Part shown: in pieces, positions 18,959 to 25,966 of the stretch
Position numbering within the stretch: the first letter of the stretch is position 1
Layout: each line of letters opens with the position of its first letter
Assembly (NCBI RefSeq): GCF_000226215.1
Contig: NZ_AGFF01000003.1
Location: 152,004-216,003 of the forward strand
Source: Dietzia alimentaria 72
Lineage (GTDB): Bacteria; Actinomycetota; Actinomycetes; Mycobacteriales; Mycobacteriaceae
DNA length: 64,000 bases
Direction of reading: 5' to 3'
Translations under genes and position numbers: made by a program
Notes under the pieces: model-generated
What the model was told of the DNA's origin: nothing
The model's input: only the letters and a program-made list of their open reading frames with translations
Database searches by the model: none

Positions 18959-19277
18959 CGCGATCAACCTATCGTTGCAGTGCACCGCCCCGGTAGCCTG
19001 TCGAGATTGTCTCTACGGCACGGCCCACTTGCGGTCGAGGGGAACGGTAGACGCGGAGCGTTGCTATCGCTTCTGAAGGACCGGTTACCTCAGTAAGGAG
19101 GCCCGTTCCTTCAAACGTCACCGCGAACGGACGTTGCGAGAAGGCCGCCAAACGAAGTTGAGAGTTACACCCCTGTGGGTATCGATCGAAGTCGGCAGTT
19201 TCTCACCTACTTGAGCTCATCCAGTGATGGCGTCTGGGCGATTGGCTTCGGAGCGAAGGAAAGACGGAAACCAGTGG
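18959..19277. other. Gene-free stretch
   Basis: About 320 bp between the small membrane protein and the leftward orphan gene. No supportable coding frame, hairpin with T-run, or repeat was seen. The right part is the likely 3' untranslated region of the gene ending at 19278. Confidence 0.45.
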
Positions 19278-20252
19278 TCAACCTTCTGTTCCATCCTCGG
19301 AGACGGGGGAGCCGGTCCACTCTGTTTCGGTCCGGATCAGCATATTGATGAGAGACACCGTGAGATTTTCAACAGTAAATGGGCGGCCTGCTTCCTGGAG
19401 CAGCGTCAGCTCGCTGTGTAGGGACTCAATCCACTGGGATGAAATCGGGTTCGCTTGAGGGTCGACACGGCGTCGAGCGACTTCGACCGTTCGGAGAACG
19501 TCTGAAGCGTTCGTCTCGTTCGCTGATTGCATCAGGGCACAACCTTTCAGGTGCGGGTAGTCCGCGGACTCGCGGAAGCGTCGGTGGATGGTGAAGTCGG
19601 GCAGTTCGGCTTCAAGGGCGTCGGCGATTGTTTCGCCTTCCTCGATCCATCGCTGGACGTCGACCGAGCCCGCCCACCCGTACTGGATCGGGTCGAAAGT
19701 CACCGTGAAGTGGTCGTCGAACAGGTCGTTCCATCGACGAAGCGCGGCGGTCAGATTTTTGCTGAGGTTGAAGTTTGCCGGGGATAGCTCTCCGGGGGTG
19801 ATGTCGAAGTCGCCTGGGACGGAGGAAGTTGATGACCACAGTCCCCACCGCGATCCGATATTCGGCATGAGAGTCAACGTCTTGTCTTGCAGATCAGACC
19901 TCGCCTGGCGGCCGACCTCGGCAGATCGGTCACCGGGCTGGTCGGTGATGTCGACGAGGTACTCCATCATCGCCGCGGCGCGATCGGACGCGTCTGGCTT
20001 GTCAAAGATCTCGGTAAGGAGCGGCTCGACGGGGATGGGTTTCGGCATGCGCCGATAGCCGAGGTGGGCGCTGATCAGGTGCAGTTTCGGGTTGTCGTTG
20101 ACGCTTCGAAGAACTGCCCGGACCACTGGCTTTTCGACGACGAACGATGAGATGCCGAGGAGGCCGACGGCTCCGGCCACAGTGACCCAGTCCTGCGACT
20201 GCCTGAACTCCTCGGTCACGACCGCCGCGATGTAGTCGCGTCTTGATGTCAT
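19278..20252 (-). CDS. Protein of unknown function in the defence-like region
   Basis: A 324-residue protein that I do not recognise. The N-terminal TSRRDYIAAVVTEEFRQSQD is followed by one weakly hydrophobic helix (VTVAGAVGLLGISSFVV). The rest is soluble alpha/beta sequence with phrases such as LHLISAHLGYRRM, YGWAGSVDVQRWIEEGETIA and NPISSQWIESLHSELTLLQ. No nuclease, ATPase or helix-turn-helix motif is visible. AAGG upstream of the ATG at 20252 supports the start over a Met 18 codons earlier. It is transcribed leftward behind the recombinase, about 75 bp away, and could share its transcript. Confidence 0.6.
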   Translation of the reverse strand: MTSRRDYIAAVVTEEFRQSQDWVTVAGAVGLLGISSFVVEKPVVRAVLRSVNDNPKLHLISAHLGYRRMPKPIPVEPLLTEIFDKPDASDRAAAMMEYLVDITDQPGDRSAEVGRQARSDLQDKTLTLMPNIGSRWGLWSSTSSVPGDFDITPGELSPANFNLSKNLTAALRRWNDLFDDHFTVTFDPIQYGWAGSVDVQRWIEEGETIADALEAELPDFTIHRRFRESADYPHLKGCALMQSANETNASDVLRTVEVARRRVDPQANPISSQWIESLHSELTLLQEAGRPFTVENLTVSLINMLIRTETEWTGSPVSEDGTEG

Positions 20253-20329
20253 GACCAGGCCTTGTCTTGGTGACTGCGCTCCCGCTGGGCTTGGGAACCG
20301 CACCATATCGATCGCATCTGCGCCAAAGT

Positions 20330-20956
20330 TTACGTTGCCGGCTCGGATGGGCCCGCGGACGTCGAACCGGCGGTGACCGGTTCAACAGGCCGGGGCGGCA
20401 GGTGCCGGTAGAGGCTGGTGCGGGCGATGCCGGTCTTGGTGACGATCTCGGCGATGGTGTGCCCGGACTCCCGTAAATGCTCGGCGTAAGCCAGTTTGTC
20501 CGGATCCACCACCGAGGGGCGCCCTATTCGGCGTCCCTTGGCGGTGGCCACGGCCCGGGCGTGTGCCGCTCGCTCGAGGGTGTAGGTGCGTTCCATCTGT
20601 CCGAACAGGGCCAGCAGCACCACCGCGGGTTGGGACATCGGATCGTCCGTGTTGGACGAGTCGACCTTGATCGGATCGGCCAGGTTCCGTATCCCGATCC
20701 CTCGCTCGGAAAGTTCGTGGATCAGGTTCAGGGTGTCGCGCACGATGCGCCCGAGGCGGTCCAGGGTGTGCACCACGATGACGTCGCCGTCGCGGGCGTA
20801 TTCCATGACCGCGCGCAGTCCGGGGCGGTCGACTGTGGACCCGGACTTCTTGTCCACATAGATCCGATCGGCTTCGATCCCTTCTCGGCGCAGTGCGTCG
20901 ATCTGCCGATCCAGGTCTTGTTTGGCCGTCGACACCCGCGCGTACCCCAACTCCAT
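20330..20956 (-). CDS. Serine recombinase (resolvase/invertase)
   Basis: A 208-residue small serine recombinase. The N-terminal catalytic domain begins MELGYARVSTAKQDLDRQ with the nucleophile Ser in RVST. Further landmarks are VDKKSGSTVDRPGL, VVHTLDRLGRIVRD and LFGQMERTYTLERA. The C-terminal helix-turn-helix is AEIVTKTGIARTSLYRHL. Such enzymes resolve transposon cointegrates or invert DNA at a nearby site. No cognate transposase is present, so it may be the remnant of a Tn3-like element or a stand-alone resolvase. The start at 20956 is set by the conserved N-terminus; the frame continues 25 codons upstream. Confidence 0.88.
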   Translation of the reverse strand: MELGYARVSTAKQDLDRQIDALRREGIEADRIYVDKKSGSTVDRPGLRAVMEYARDGDVIVVHTLDRLGRIVRDTLNLIHELSERGIGIRNLADPIKVDSSNTDDPMSQPAVVLLALFGQMERTYTLERAAHARAVATAKGRRIGRPSVVDPDKLAYAEHLRESGHTIAEIVTKTGIARTSLYRHLPPRPVEPVTAGSTSAGPSEPAT

Positions 20957-21245
20957 GCGGTTGGCGTACCGAAAGTTGCGTCCGAACTCCCATAGCAGGA
21001 CGTAATAATGGGCCTTACTTGTGGGACGCATTTCTTGCTTGCCGACGAGTGGAACCCGGGTTGGACCGGGACTGTCCCACTACCAAGGAACTGGGACGGT
21101 CGCTGCGACCCTCGGAAGCGGGGAGCTGGGATCGGGATGGCGCGATCCGGCCCGGATTGTCTAGCTGCTAGGTTGTCGAAATCCACGCGGTTGAGCCGAA
21201 TGTTCGATTCGGTGCCCGGACCTAGTCCAACGTCAGAGAGAGATC

Positions 21246-21530
21246 TTGAACCCACGTCCGACGTCTGCGCTCACGACTGTGCTGGTGTTCCTCAGCCTTG
21301 GTCTCTTGTGCGGCATCGTCGGCGCTGCGGCGTTGTGGTGGTTCGCGACGCAGCCATTCGAGGTCTACACAGCCAGCTACCATCCGCTCGATTCCACGAC
21401 CGTTCGTGCTGACTCACCCTCACCATTTGGATTCATGGCCTCGGCTGTCCTCGGTGGTGGTGCACTGGGAGCATTGATCGGCGCCCTGGTTCACTACGCG
21501 GGGTGGGGGCTAACGCGTCGGTCAGCCTGA
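21246..21530 (+). CDS. Small two-helix membrane protein beside the retron
   Basis: A 94-residue protein with two clear transmembrane helices, TVLVFLSLGLLCGIVGAAAL and the C-terminal ASAVLGGGALGALIGALVHY. About 35 polar residues lie between them. The start would be TTG at 21246 with GAGAGAGATC just upstream, a fair ribosome site. It converges with the reverse transcriptase gene, 67 bp apart. Some retrons use small two-transmembrane effectors (retron-Ec48 is the known case). That makes the location notable, but opposite orientation argues against simple co-expression. No family is recognised. Confidence 0.55.
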   Translation: MNPRPTSALTTVLVFLSLGLLCGIVGAAALWWFATQPFEVYTASYHPLDSTTVRADSPSPFGFMASAVLGGGALGALIGALVHYAGWGLTRRSA

Positions 21531-21597
21531 ATATGGTCCCGAGGCTCGACTGCTGCGCCGAGCCGGCCGACATGAGTTCAGTCTTGCAACGGAAAAC

Positions 21598-22869
21598 CTA
21601 CGAGCGTGTCCAGTCGACTTCGTTGGCCATGTGCAGCAGGCGTTCTCTGCGAGCGGGATCGTTGGCGCCAATCCAGGCGATGAGGCCGAGGACGTGGGCG
21701 CGGAATTCTGGGTGTCCGGAGTGGTTCTGAGATGAGGCCCCGTGGCGTTGGGCGTTGTGTAGGAGGGCGCGCAGGTTGTCGTAGTCGCTGCGACTGACGC
21801 GGGGCCGGTCGTTGACCACCAGGCCAGCGAGGTTCTGCCGTTGATGGTGGCGCATGATGCGCACCTTGCCCGCGTGGACGGTGAATCCCTCGGAGGCGAT
21901 CACTTTGAGCACCACCCACAGGGCGCGGTCTGCATCCATCGCATCGCCGGACAGTGCCAGGTCGTCTCCGTAGCGGGTGTACGCCAAACCATTGGCCCGG
22001 GCGTAGCCATTGAGGCGTCGGTCCAGAGAGCGCATCACCAGGTTCGACAAGTGTGGAGACGTCGGTGCGCCCTGCGGGAGGTGGCGCCCGCGCAGGTAGG
22101 TGGCGTGTTCGGCGGGCACACCGGCGAGTTGGTCGGCTGGGGTCGCGGTGGTGGACAGGTCTGCCAGCAACCGAGCGATCTCGGGCGGGTAGCCGGCACG
22201 ACGGAACACCTCGGCAATGCGCGGGGCGGTGATGCTCTCGAAGCAATGGCGCAGATCGGCGCGCAGCACGGTCGCCTTCCCGGAGTGGGGCCGGGCGAAA
22301 TCAGCGGTTGAGGACCCTGGGATGAACCCTGTCGCCGCGGGGTGCGCCGGGATGCGCGATACCAATAGCCGCAGGAGTCGCCGCTGGGCCTCGCGCAGTC
22401 GCGGCTTGGGAGCTTCGATTACGCGGACACCGTCGCGCTTCTCGCGAGTCCATACCCGGTAGTGCCGCAGACGGGTCGGGGCTGTGCGCAGCCAGCCGCC
22501 GTGGTCGGTGAACCACTCGAGCTCTCCGGTCGTGAGGTCCAGCCATTGGGCGACCTCGGGCACTGAGTAGAGCTGCGGCAATCCGTCGGCGATGGTGTCG
22601 CGCGGAGGTGGCTCTGGCATGGGCACGGTCGGGTGTCGCGCCGGTGGCTGGGTCCACTTCTTCAAGGCGCGACGCAGGGACTCCGCCGGGTGCCGGGGTT
22701 CGGCGGGCGACAGCGTGAGCAGCGCCGGGAGGGCGTCTCGCGCGATGGCAGCCGGTAGAACCGATTCAAGTGCTCTCAGTAGTTCGGGCCAGGTCCAGCC
22801 GGTGTAGGTGCGGGAGAACCAGGCAGCGGCGTCATTGACCTCGTCCGCAGTCAGGACGGGTGTGGTCAT
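21598..22869 (-). CDS. Retron-type reverse transcriptase
   Basis: A 423-residue protein whose residues about 135-400 form a group-II/retron-like reverse transcriptase. Visible landmarks are HYRVWTREKRDGVRVIEAPK, PAATGFIPGSS, motif-A Asp205 in VLRADLRHCF, LPQGAPTSPHLSN at 264-276 and the catalytic YGDD at 300-303. LAGLVVN at 347-353 corresponds to the retron VTG region. The retron region X, normally NAxxH, reads F191-A-R-P-H195. The N-terminal 100 residues are an extra helical region of unknown role. A structured RNA gene with a1/a2 repeats ends 14 nt before the ATG, so this enzyme very probably makes an RNA-DNA hybrid (msDNA). Confidence 0.9.
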   Translation of the reverse strand: MTTPVLTADEVNDAAAWFSRTYTGWTWPELLRALESVLPAAIARDALPALLTLSPAEPRHPAESLRRALKKWTQPPARHPTVPMPEPPPRDTIADGLPQLYSVPEVAQWLDLTTGELEWFTDHGGWLRTAPTRLRHYRVWTREKRDGVRVIEAPKPRLREAQRRLLRLLVSRIPAHPAATGFIPGSSTADFARPHSGKATVLRADLRHCFESITAPRIAEVFRRAGYPPEIARLLADLSTTATPADQLAGVPAEHATYLRGRHLPQGAPTSPHLSNLVMRSLDRRLNGYARANGLAYTRYGDDLALSGDAMDADRALWVVLKVIASEGFTVHAGKVRIMRHHQRQNLAGLVVNDRPRVSRSDYDNLRALLHNAQRHGASSQNHSGHPEFRAHVLGLIAWIGANDPARRERLLHMANEVDWTRS

Positions 22870-22883
22870 CGGTTCTCGAGACG

Positions 22884-23045
22884 GTGGCCGGCGGGCGAGG
22901 TGACCTGGAACTCGTCTTGGCGGTGCCGTTGCGCACGCGGAGCGTGCCGTGCGGCACCGGACGCAGGAACTTGCTGTGATGTGTACCCAGGGGTTGCCCC
23001 TGAGACGGATCGGATCGATCCACTCTCACCTTGCCCGCCGTCCAC
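22884..23045 (-). ncRNA. Predicted retron msr-msd RNA
   Basis: Reading leftward, a1 (23026-23040, CGGCGGGCAAGGTGA) is complementary to a2 (22889-22903) with one mismatch in 15. The match extends to 20 nt with two mismatches if 23041-23045 and 22884-22888 are included. After a1 comes GAGTGG, whose first G suits the priming guanosine. A palindrome GGATCGATCC (23012-23021) and the stem-loop CAGGGG-CAA-CCCCTG (22988-23002) fit the msr. A long hairpin at 22921-22959 fits the msd: arms CGGTGCCG/CGGCACCG, inner stem GCACG/CGTGC and a 5-nt loop. The order and position just 5' of a retron reverse transcriptase are those of known retrons. Exact msd ends are not determined. Confidence 0.78.
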
Positions 23046-23453
23046 GTAGTTCAGTTTGCCAGCGTGAGTCCTCGGTGGGCGCTTGCTTCGACTACTTTAA
23101 ACGACCTCGGCGCCAGCCCAGTGCGCCGAGATGAATTGGTGAGACACCGGAAGGCCACAAAAGCCCAGGAACCGTGGCACTGTTCTGTCCACGCTTCGCT
23201 GTCGCACAAAACTGTAGTTTTTCGATACGTATTCCTTGGCGTCAGGTGGCGCCTAGCTTTTCCTCCTGGAGTTCGCCACCAGCGTCGATGGAATCTAACT
23301 AGGTAGTAGCTAGGACGCACCAACGGTGCATTGGCGCCTTCCGGGGATTAGAAGCATGGCGCAAGCGGCATACGTGTCGTACCTGCGGCCTAGTGTTGAA
23401 TTCATTGGGGGTAGGCGATCCACTTGCCCGTCGATACTTTCCAGGAGGCAAAG
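23046..23453. other. Gene-free stretch between retron RNA and GIY-YIG gene, with one hairpin
   Basis: About 400 bp that should carry divergent promoters for the retron RNA (leftward) and the GIY-YIG gene (rightward). A perfect 8-bp hairpin, CTCGGCGC (23106-23113) with GCGCCGAG (23123-23130) and a 9-nt loop, stands 60 nt upstream of a1. The stretch around 23190-23320 is visibly richer in A/T than its surroundings. Small frames on both strands have no convincing start or content. Confidence 0.5.
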
Positions 23454-24482
23454 ATGGCTACAGGTGACGCGGACGCGCTAGCGCCACTCTTGTTCAAGTC
23501 GTATGACATGACTGATCTGGCCAGTCTTGCTCCTTATTTTCTGCCGACACAAGAAAGGTGCGGGATCTACGTACTTCGGTTCGAAGACGGATTCGCCTAC
23601 GTCGGACAAACTGGGGACGTCGTAAAACGCTTCTCAGACCACTTTCGGGATTGGACACGGAAGCGTCCGGGCATCCCGATCGTCCGCCTCGAGTTCGCGC
23701 CGTGCGACCCCCAGTCGCTGAACGCGACCGAGTCGGCGATGATCTCCAAGCTGGAGCAGGACACGGATTTGCTCAACAAGCTGGGAACCAACTTCCCTGG
23801 GGGGCGAGGTGACATTGAAGTCACCATCACTGATGTGCCGGCTATCAGGATCCCGGTGGACCGTGCGAGGCGTCCGCGTCTGCGCGACGAGCATGACACT
23901 CGAAAGCTCCGTCGCTATCTCGACTATGGCCTGGACCCTCACTCGGAGGCAGCCTCGCTTTTCGCCGGCGTCTATTTGGCCGAGACCATGCCTGCACCGT
24001 CTGCCACCGCCGGCTCCTCTTGGACCTGCACGGCGATGCCGGATACCGCTGGAAGGACTCGGCTCTTCACTCTCAACGTTGGTGGCTTAGAGGTTCTGTA
24101 TGCCTACTACCGCGGGGAGTCGAGGGAAGACGCCAAGCCATGGGTGGCCATGAATGTGGCGTTGCCTGAGGACCGTTCTGGCACGGCATTGGAGATCTCT
24201 CACTCGTGGTGTGAGGCAGCACCCGGTACCTACAAGAGTGAGCCAGTCTGGTCGTGGCGCTTCGAGCTTGAGGCACTCACTGCTGAAGGTAGAGGTGATG
24301 TCGATGCGGAGCTGGCTCGACTCTTTACCCATGACGATGAGTTGTTCGACCTGGCATACAAATTGAATCGTCGACTCATGGCGCGTCGTCCCTCGATGTG
24401 GATCTCTAACCACAACGACTACCTTGCTGTTGACTTCCTCTCGAAGACGCTCGTCGCCGATGCACTAGATGAACTCGGCTAG
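23454..24482 (+). CDS. GIY-YIG nuclease-domain protein
   Basis: A 342-residue protein. Residues 35-105 form a GIY-YIG domain: CGIYVLRFEDG, then AYVGQTGDVVKRFSDHF (catalytic-type Arg59), and the metal-binding-type Glu93 in NATESAMISKLEQ. The C-terminal 230 residues are an unrecognised alpha/beta region with SYSLT-like strands around TAGSSWTCTAMPDTAG and VEALYAYYRGE-type segments. AGGAGG 5 nt before the ATG at 23454 fixes the start. The gene is divergent from the retron. GIY-YIG domains cut DNA in repair, homing and restriction; the substrate here is unknown. Confidence 0.75.
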   Translation: MATGDADALAPLLFKSYDMTDLASLAPYFLPTQERCGIYVLRFEDGFAYVGQTGDVVKRFSDHFRDWTRKRPGIPIVRLEFAPCDPQSLNATESAMISKLEQDTDLLNKLGTNFPGGRGDIEVTITDVPAIRIPVDRARRPRLRDEHDTRKLRRYLDYGLDPHSEAASLFAGVYLAETMPAPSATAGSSWTCTAMPDTAGRTRLFTLNVGGLEVLYAYYRGESREDAKPWVAMNVALPEDRSGTALEISHSWCEAAPGTYKSEPVWSWRFELEALTAEGRGDVDAELARLFTHDDELFDLAYKLNRRLMARRPSMWISNHNDYLAVDFLSKTLVADALDELG

Positions 24483-24703
24483 AACTTCGATGCTCATGAA
24501 CCGCGATGTTCGAAAGTTCCCGTTTGCGGAGCTCAGCCCGGTCAACGTCACAGTCGCGTTAGGCCGAGCTGTGAGCGACGAAATCGTGCGACGTGTTTAC
24601 GCACCATTGCGACCAGGGCTCTGGACCAGTTGATCCGCTCGGCGATCGGGCCGCGATAGGGGATCGTCTCCTGCGACATGAGAAATCGGTCCGGCGAAGC
24701 TGG

Positions 24704-25495
24704 TCAGCGTGCAGCTCGGGGGGGCGGCGGGTAGTACAGCGGGTCCAGACGGAAGACCCGCCGTGAAAAAGTTCGGTACTGCCCCTCTATCTCCGTTTCG
24801 ATGAACTTCTCCTGCATGTGCGCTGCCCCCGAGGCGACTAGTCCTTGGAGGCCTCGATTTCGGGTGGTGTCAGATAGGCCATGGCGCTCTTTGAAGTAGT
24901 TGGGGCTGAACCAAACTCCGTCGGCCTCGTGAGTTTCGGCGCGGTAGTAGTAGGTCAGAAGCAAGAACATTGCGAGCGACGCTCCGTCCAGGTCCCCGAT
25001 CATTCCCTGCGTCCACAGTTTCTCGGACAGTCGGAAGTAGCCGCTCCCGCCGTCGGCGTAGGGGTGCGAGTAGTCGCCGTGAGGTGGCGTTTCGTTCAGT
25101 AGCGTCACTTTTGAGTTGTAGCCCCGCCGACCGGGTTCGAGAAGGATGAACCCACGCCTGTCGAGTTCATGGAGGTTGGTGGAGACCGACCGGGCGCCCT
25201 TTATTGCCGGATCCGGGAGTCCGATGATCTCTGCCCACCATCGAGCCGGCCTTGAGGCTGTATGAGGGGGAGCGGAGGCGACCCAGAGGAGGCTCAGTAG
25301 CAAGGCGAGCCGTGTGCGCCCGCCTCGGCCCCCGCCGCCGGCGCCAGTGCTGCTCATCAGTGAGCCCATGGGCGACTGGAGCTGCCCCTCGCCGATGGTC
25401 ACAAACGCTCGCCGAACTGGCGCACCCATGCGCGCGCGGTTGCCCAACCTCGACGCGAACGCTCGAGCTTCACTGGCCGGCTGCAAGATGCTCAC
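24704..25495 (-). CDS. Winged-helix-like protein of unknown function
   Basis: A 263-residue protein in a GTG-start frame. The N-terminal 60 residues are low-complexity (Gly/Ser/Arg). A winged-helix-like segment follows (TRLALLLSLLWVA, then VSTNLHELDRRGFILLEPG). A second helical domain holds GMIGDLDGASLAMFLLLTYYY and SPNYFKERHGLSDTTRNRGL, which also looks like a helix-turn-helix. The shape recalls plasmid or phage replication and regulation proteins, but I cannot name a family. No strong ribosome site precedes the GTG, so the true start may be one of the later Met codons (for example around residue 43). The 220 bp downstream to the GIY-YIG gene hold no clear feature. Confidence 0.6.
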   Translation of the reverse strand: MSILQPASEARAFASRLGNRARMGAPVRRAFVTIGEGQLQSPMGSLMSSTGAGGGGRGGRTRLALLLSLLWVASAPPHTASRPARWWAEIIGLPDPAIKGARSVSTNLHELDRRGFILLEPGRRGYNSKVTLLNETPPHGDYSHPYADGGSGYFRLSEKLWTQGMIGDLDGASLAMFLLLTYYYRAETHEADGVWFSPNYFKERHGLSDTTRNRGLQGLVASGAAHMQEKFIETEIEGQYRTFSRRVFRLDPLYYPPPPRAAR

Positions 25496-25966
25496 AACGC
25501 CCCGATCATGTTGCTATTACATTGGGCTACGGTTTAACGCGGGGTCAAATCCACGCTAGCGACATTATCATGCCTCCGAGCGTAGCCAATGAGGTCCGGG
25601 GGCTGTAGCGTCATAGCTGCGGCAGCCCCTTCATGGAGCGCATGTTCCTGGGGCCGTCCCGGCAGTTGGGTAGGCGCGGCCCGGTCAGATCGCGCACGCG
25701 TTTCGAAGGATGCAGGCGGGCCCCTCGTATGGGCTACGTACGTACTCGGAGAGAGGCGCCCCAGCTTGCCGCTGACGCAAAATGTCGTAGGCGGAGGTTC
25801 CCGTGTGCACGGGGGCCTCCGCTGCTCTAGTGCCGTTTGTGATCTTTTTGCGACGATCCGGCAGGGGGGTGCCTCTTTACCGGCTCCGTTGACCAGCACA
25901 GATTGGTCGGTACACCGAGGGCAGAAAATCATTTAGTGCTTCACATCTGGGCCAGGTTTCTGGCGT
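25496..25966. other. Gene-free stretch with a stable hairpin at 25791-25822
   Basis: No supportable gene in 470 bp, although overlapping frames exist on both strands. A hairpin with outer arms GCGGAGG (25791-25797) and CCTCCGC (25816-25822) encloses CCCGTG-TG-CACGGG. It lies about 150 bp downstream of the ATPase stop and may terminate that transcript; TTTT follows on the minus strand only after about 7 nt. The rest shows no repeats. Gene decay at the edge of the island is a possible explanation. Confidence 0.5.

Noticed and set aside
20957..21245. Resolution (res) site for the serine recombinase
   Set aside because: Only weak inverted segments were seen and no repeated subsites; not enough to call a site.
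23051..23323. 90-codon leftward frame upstream of the retron RNA
   Set aside because: Arg/Ser-rich with no family features, and it overlaps the hairpin and the probable promoter region.
24548..24679. 43-codon leftward frame starting MSQETIPYRG
   Set aside because: No ribosome site and no recognisable content; possibly a gene remnant, not reported as a gene.
25534..25936. Overlapping frames on both strands in the gap before the ATPase
   Set aside because: Neither has a ribosome site or protein-like composition; better read as non-coding.
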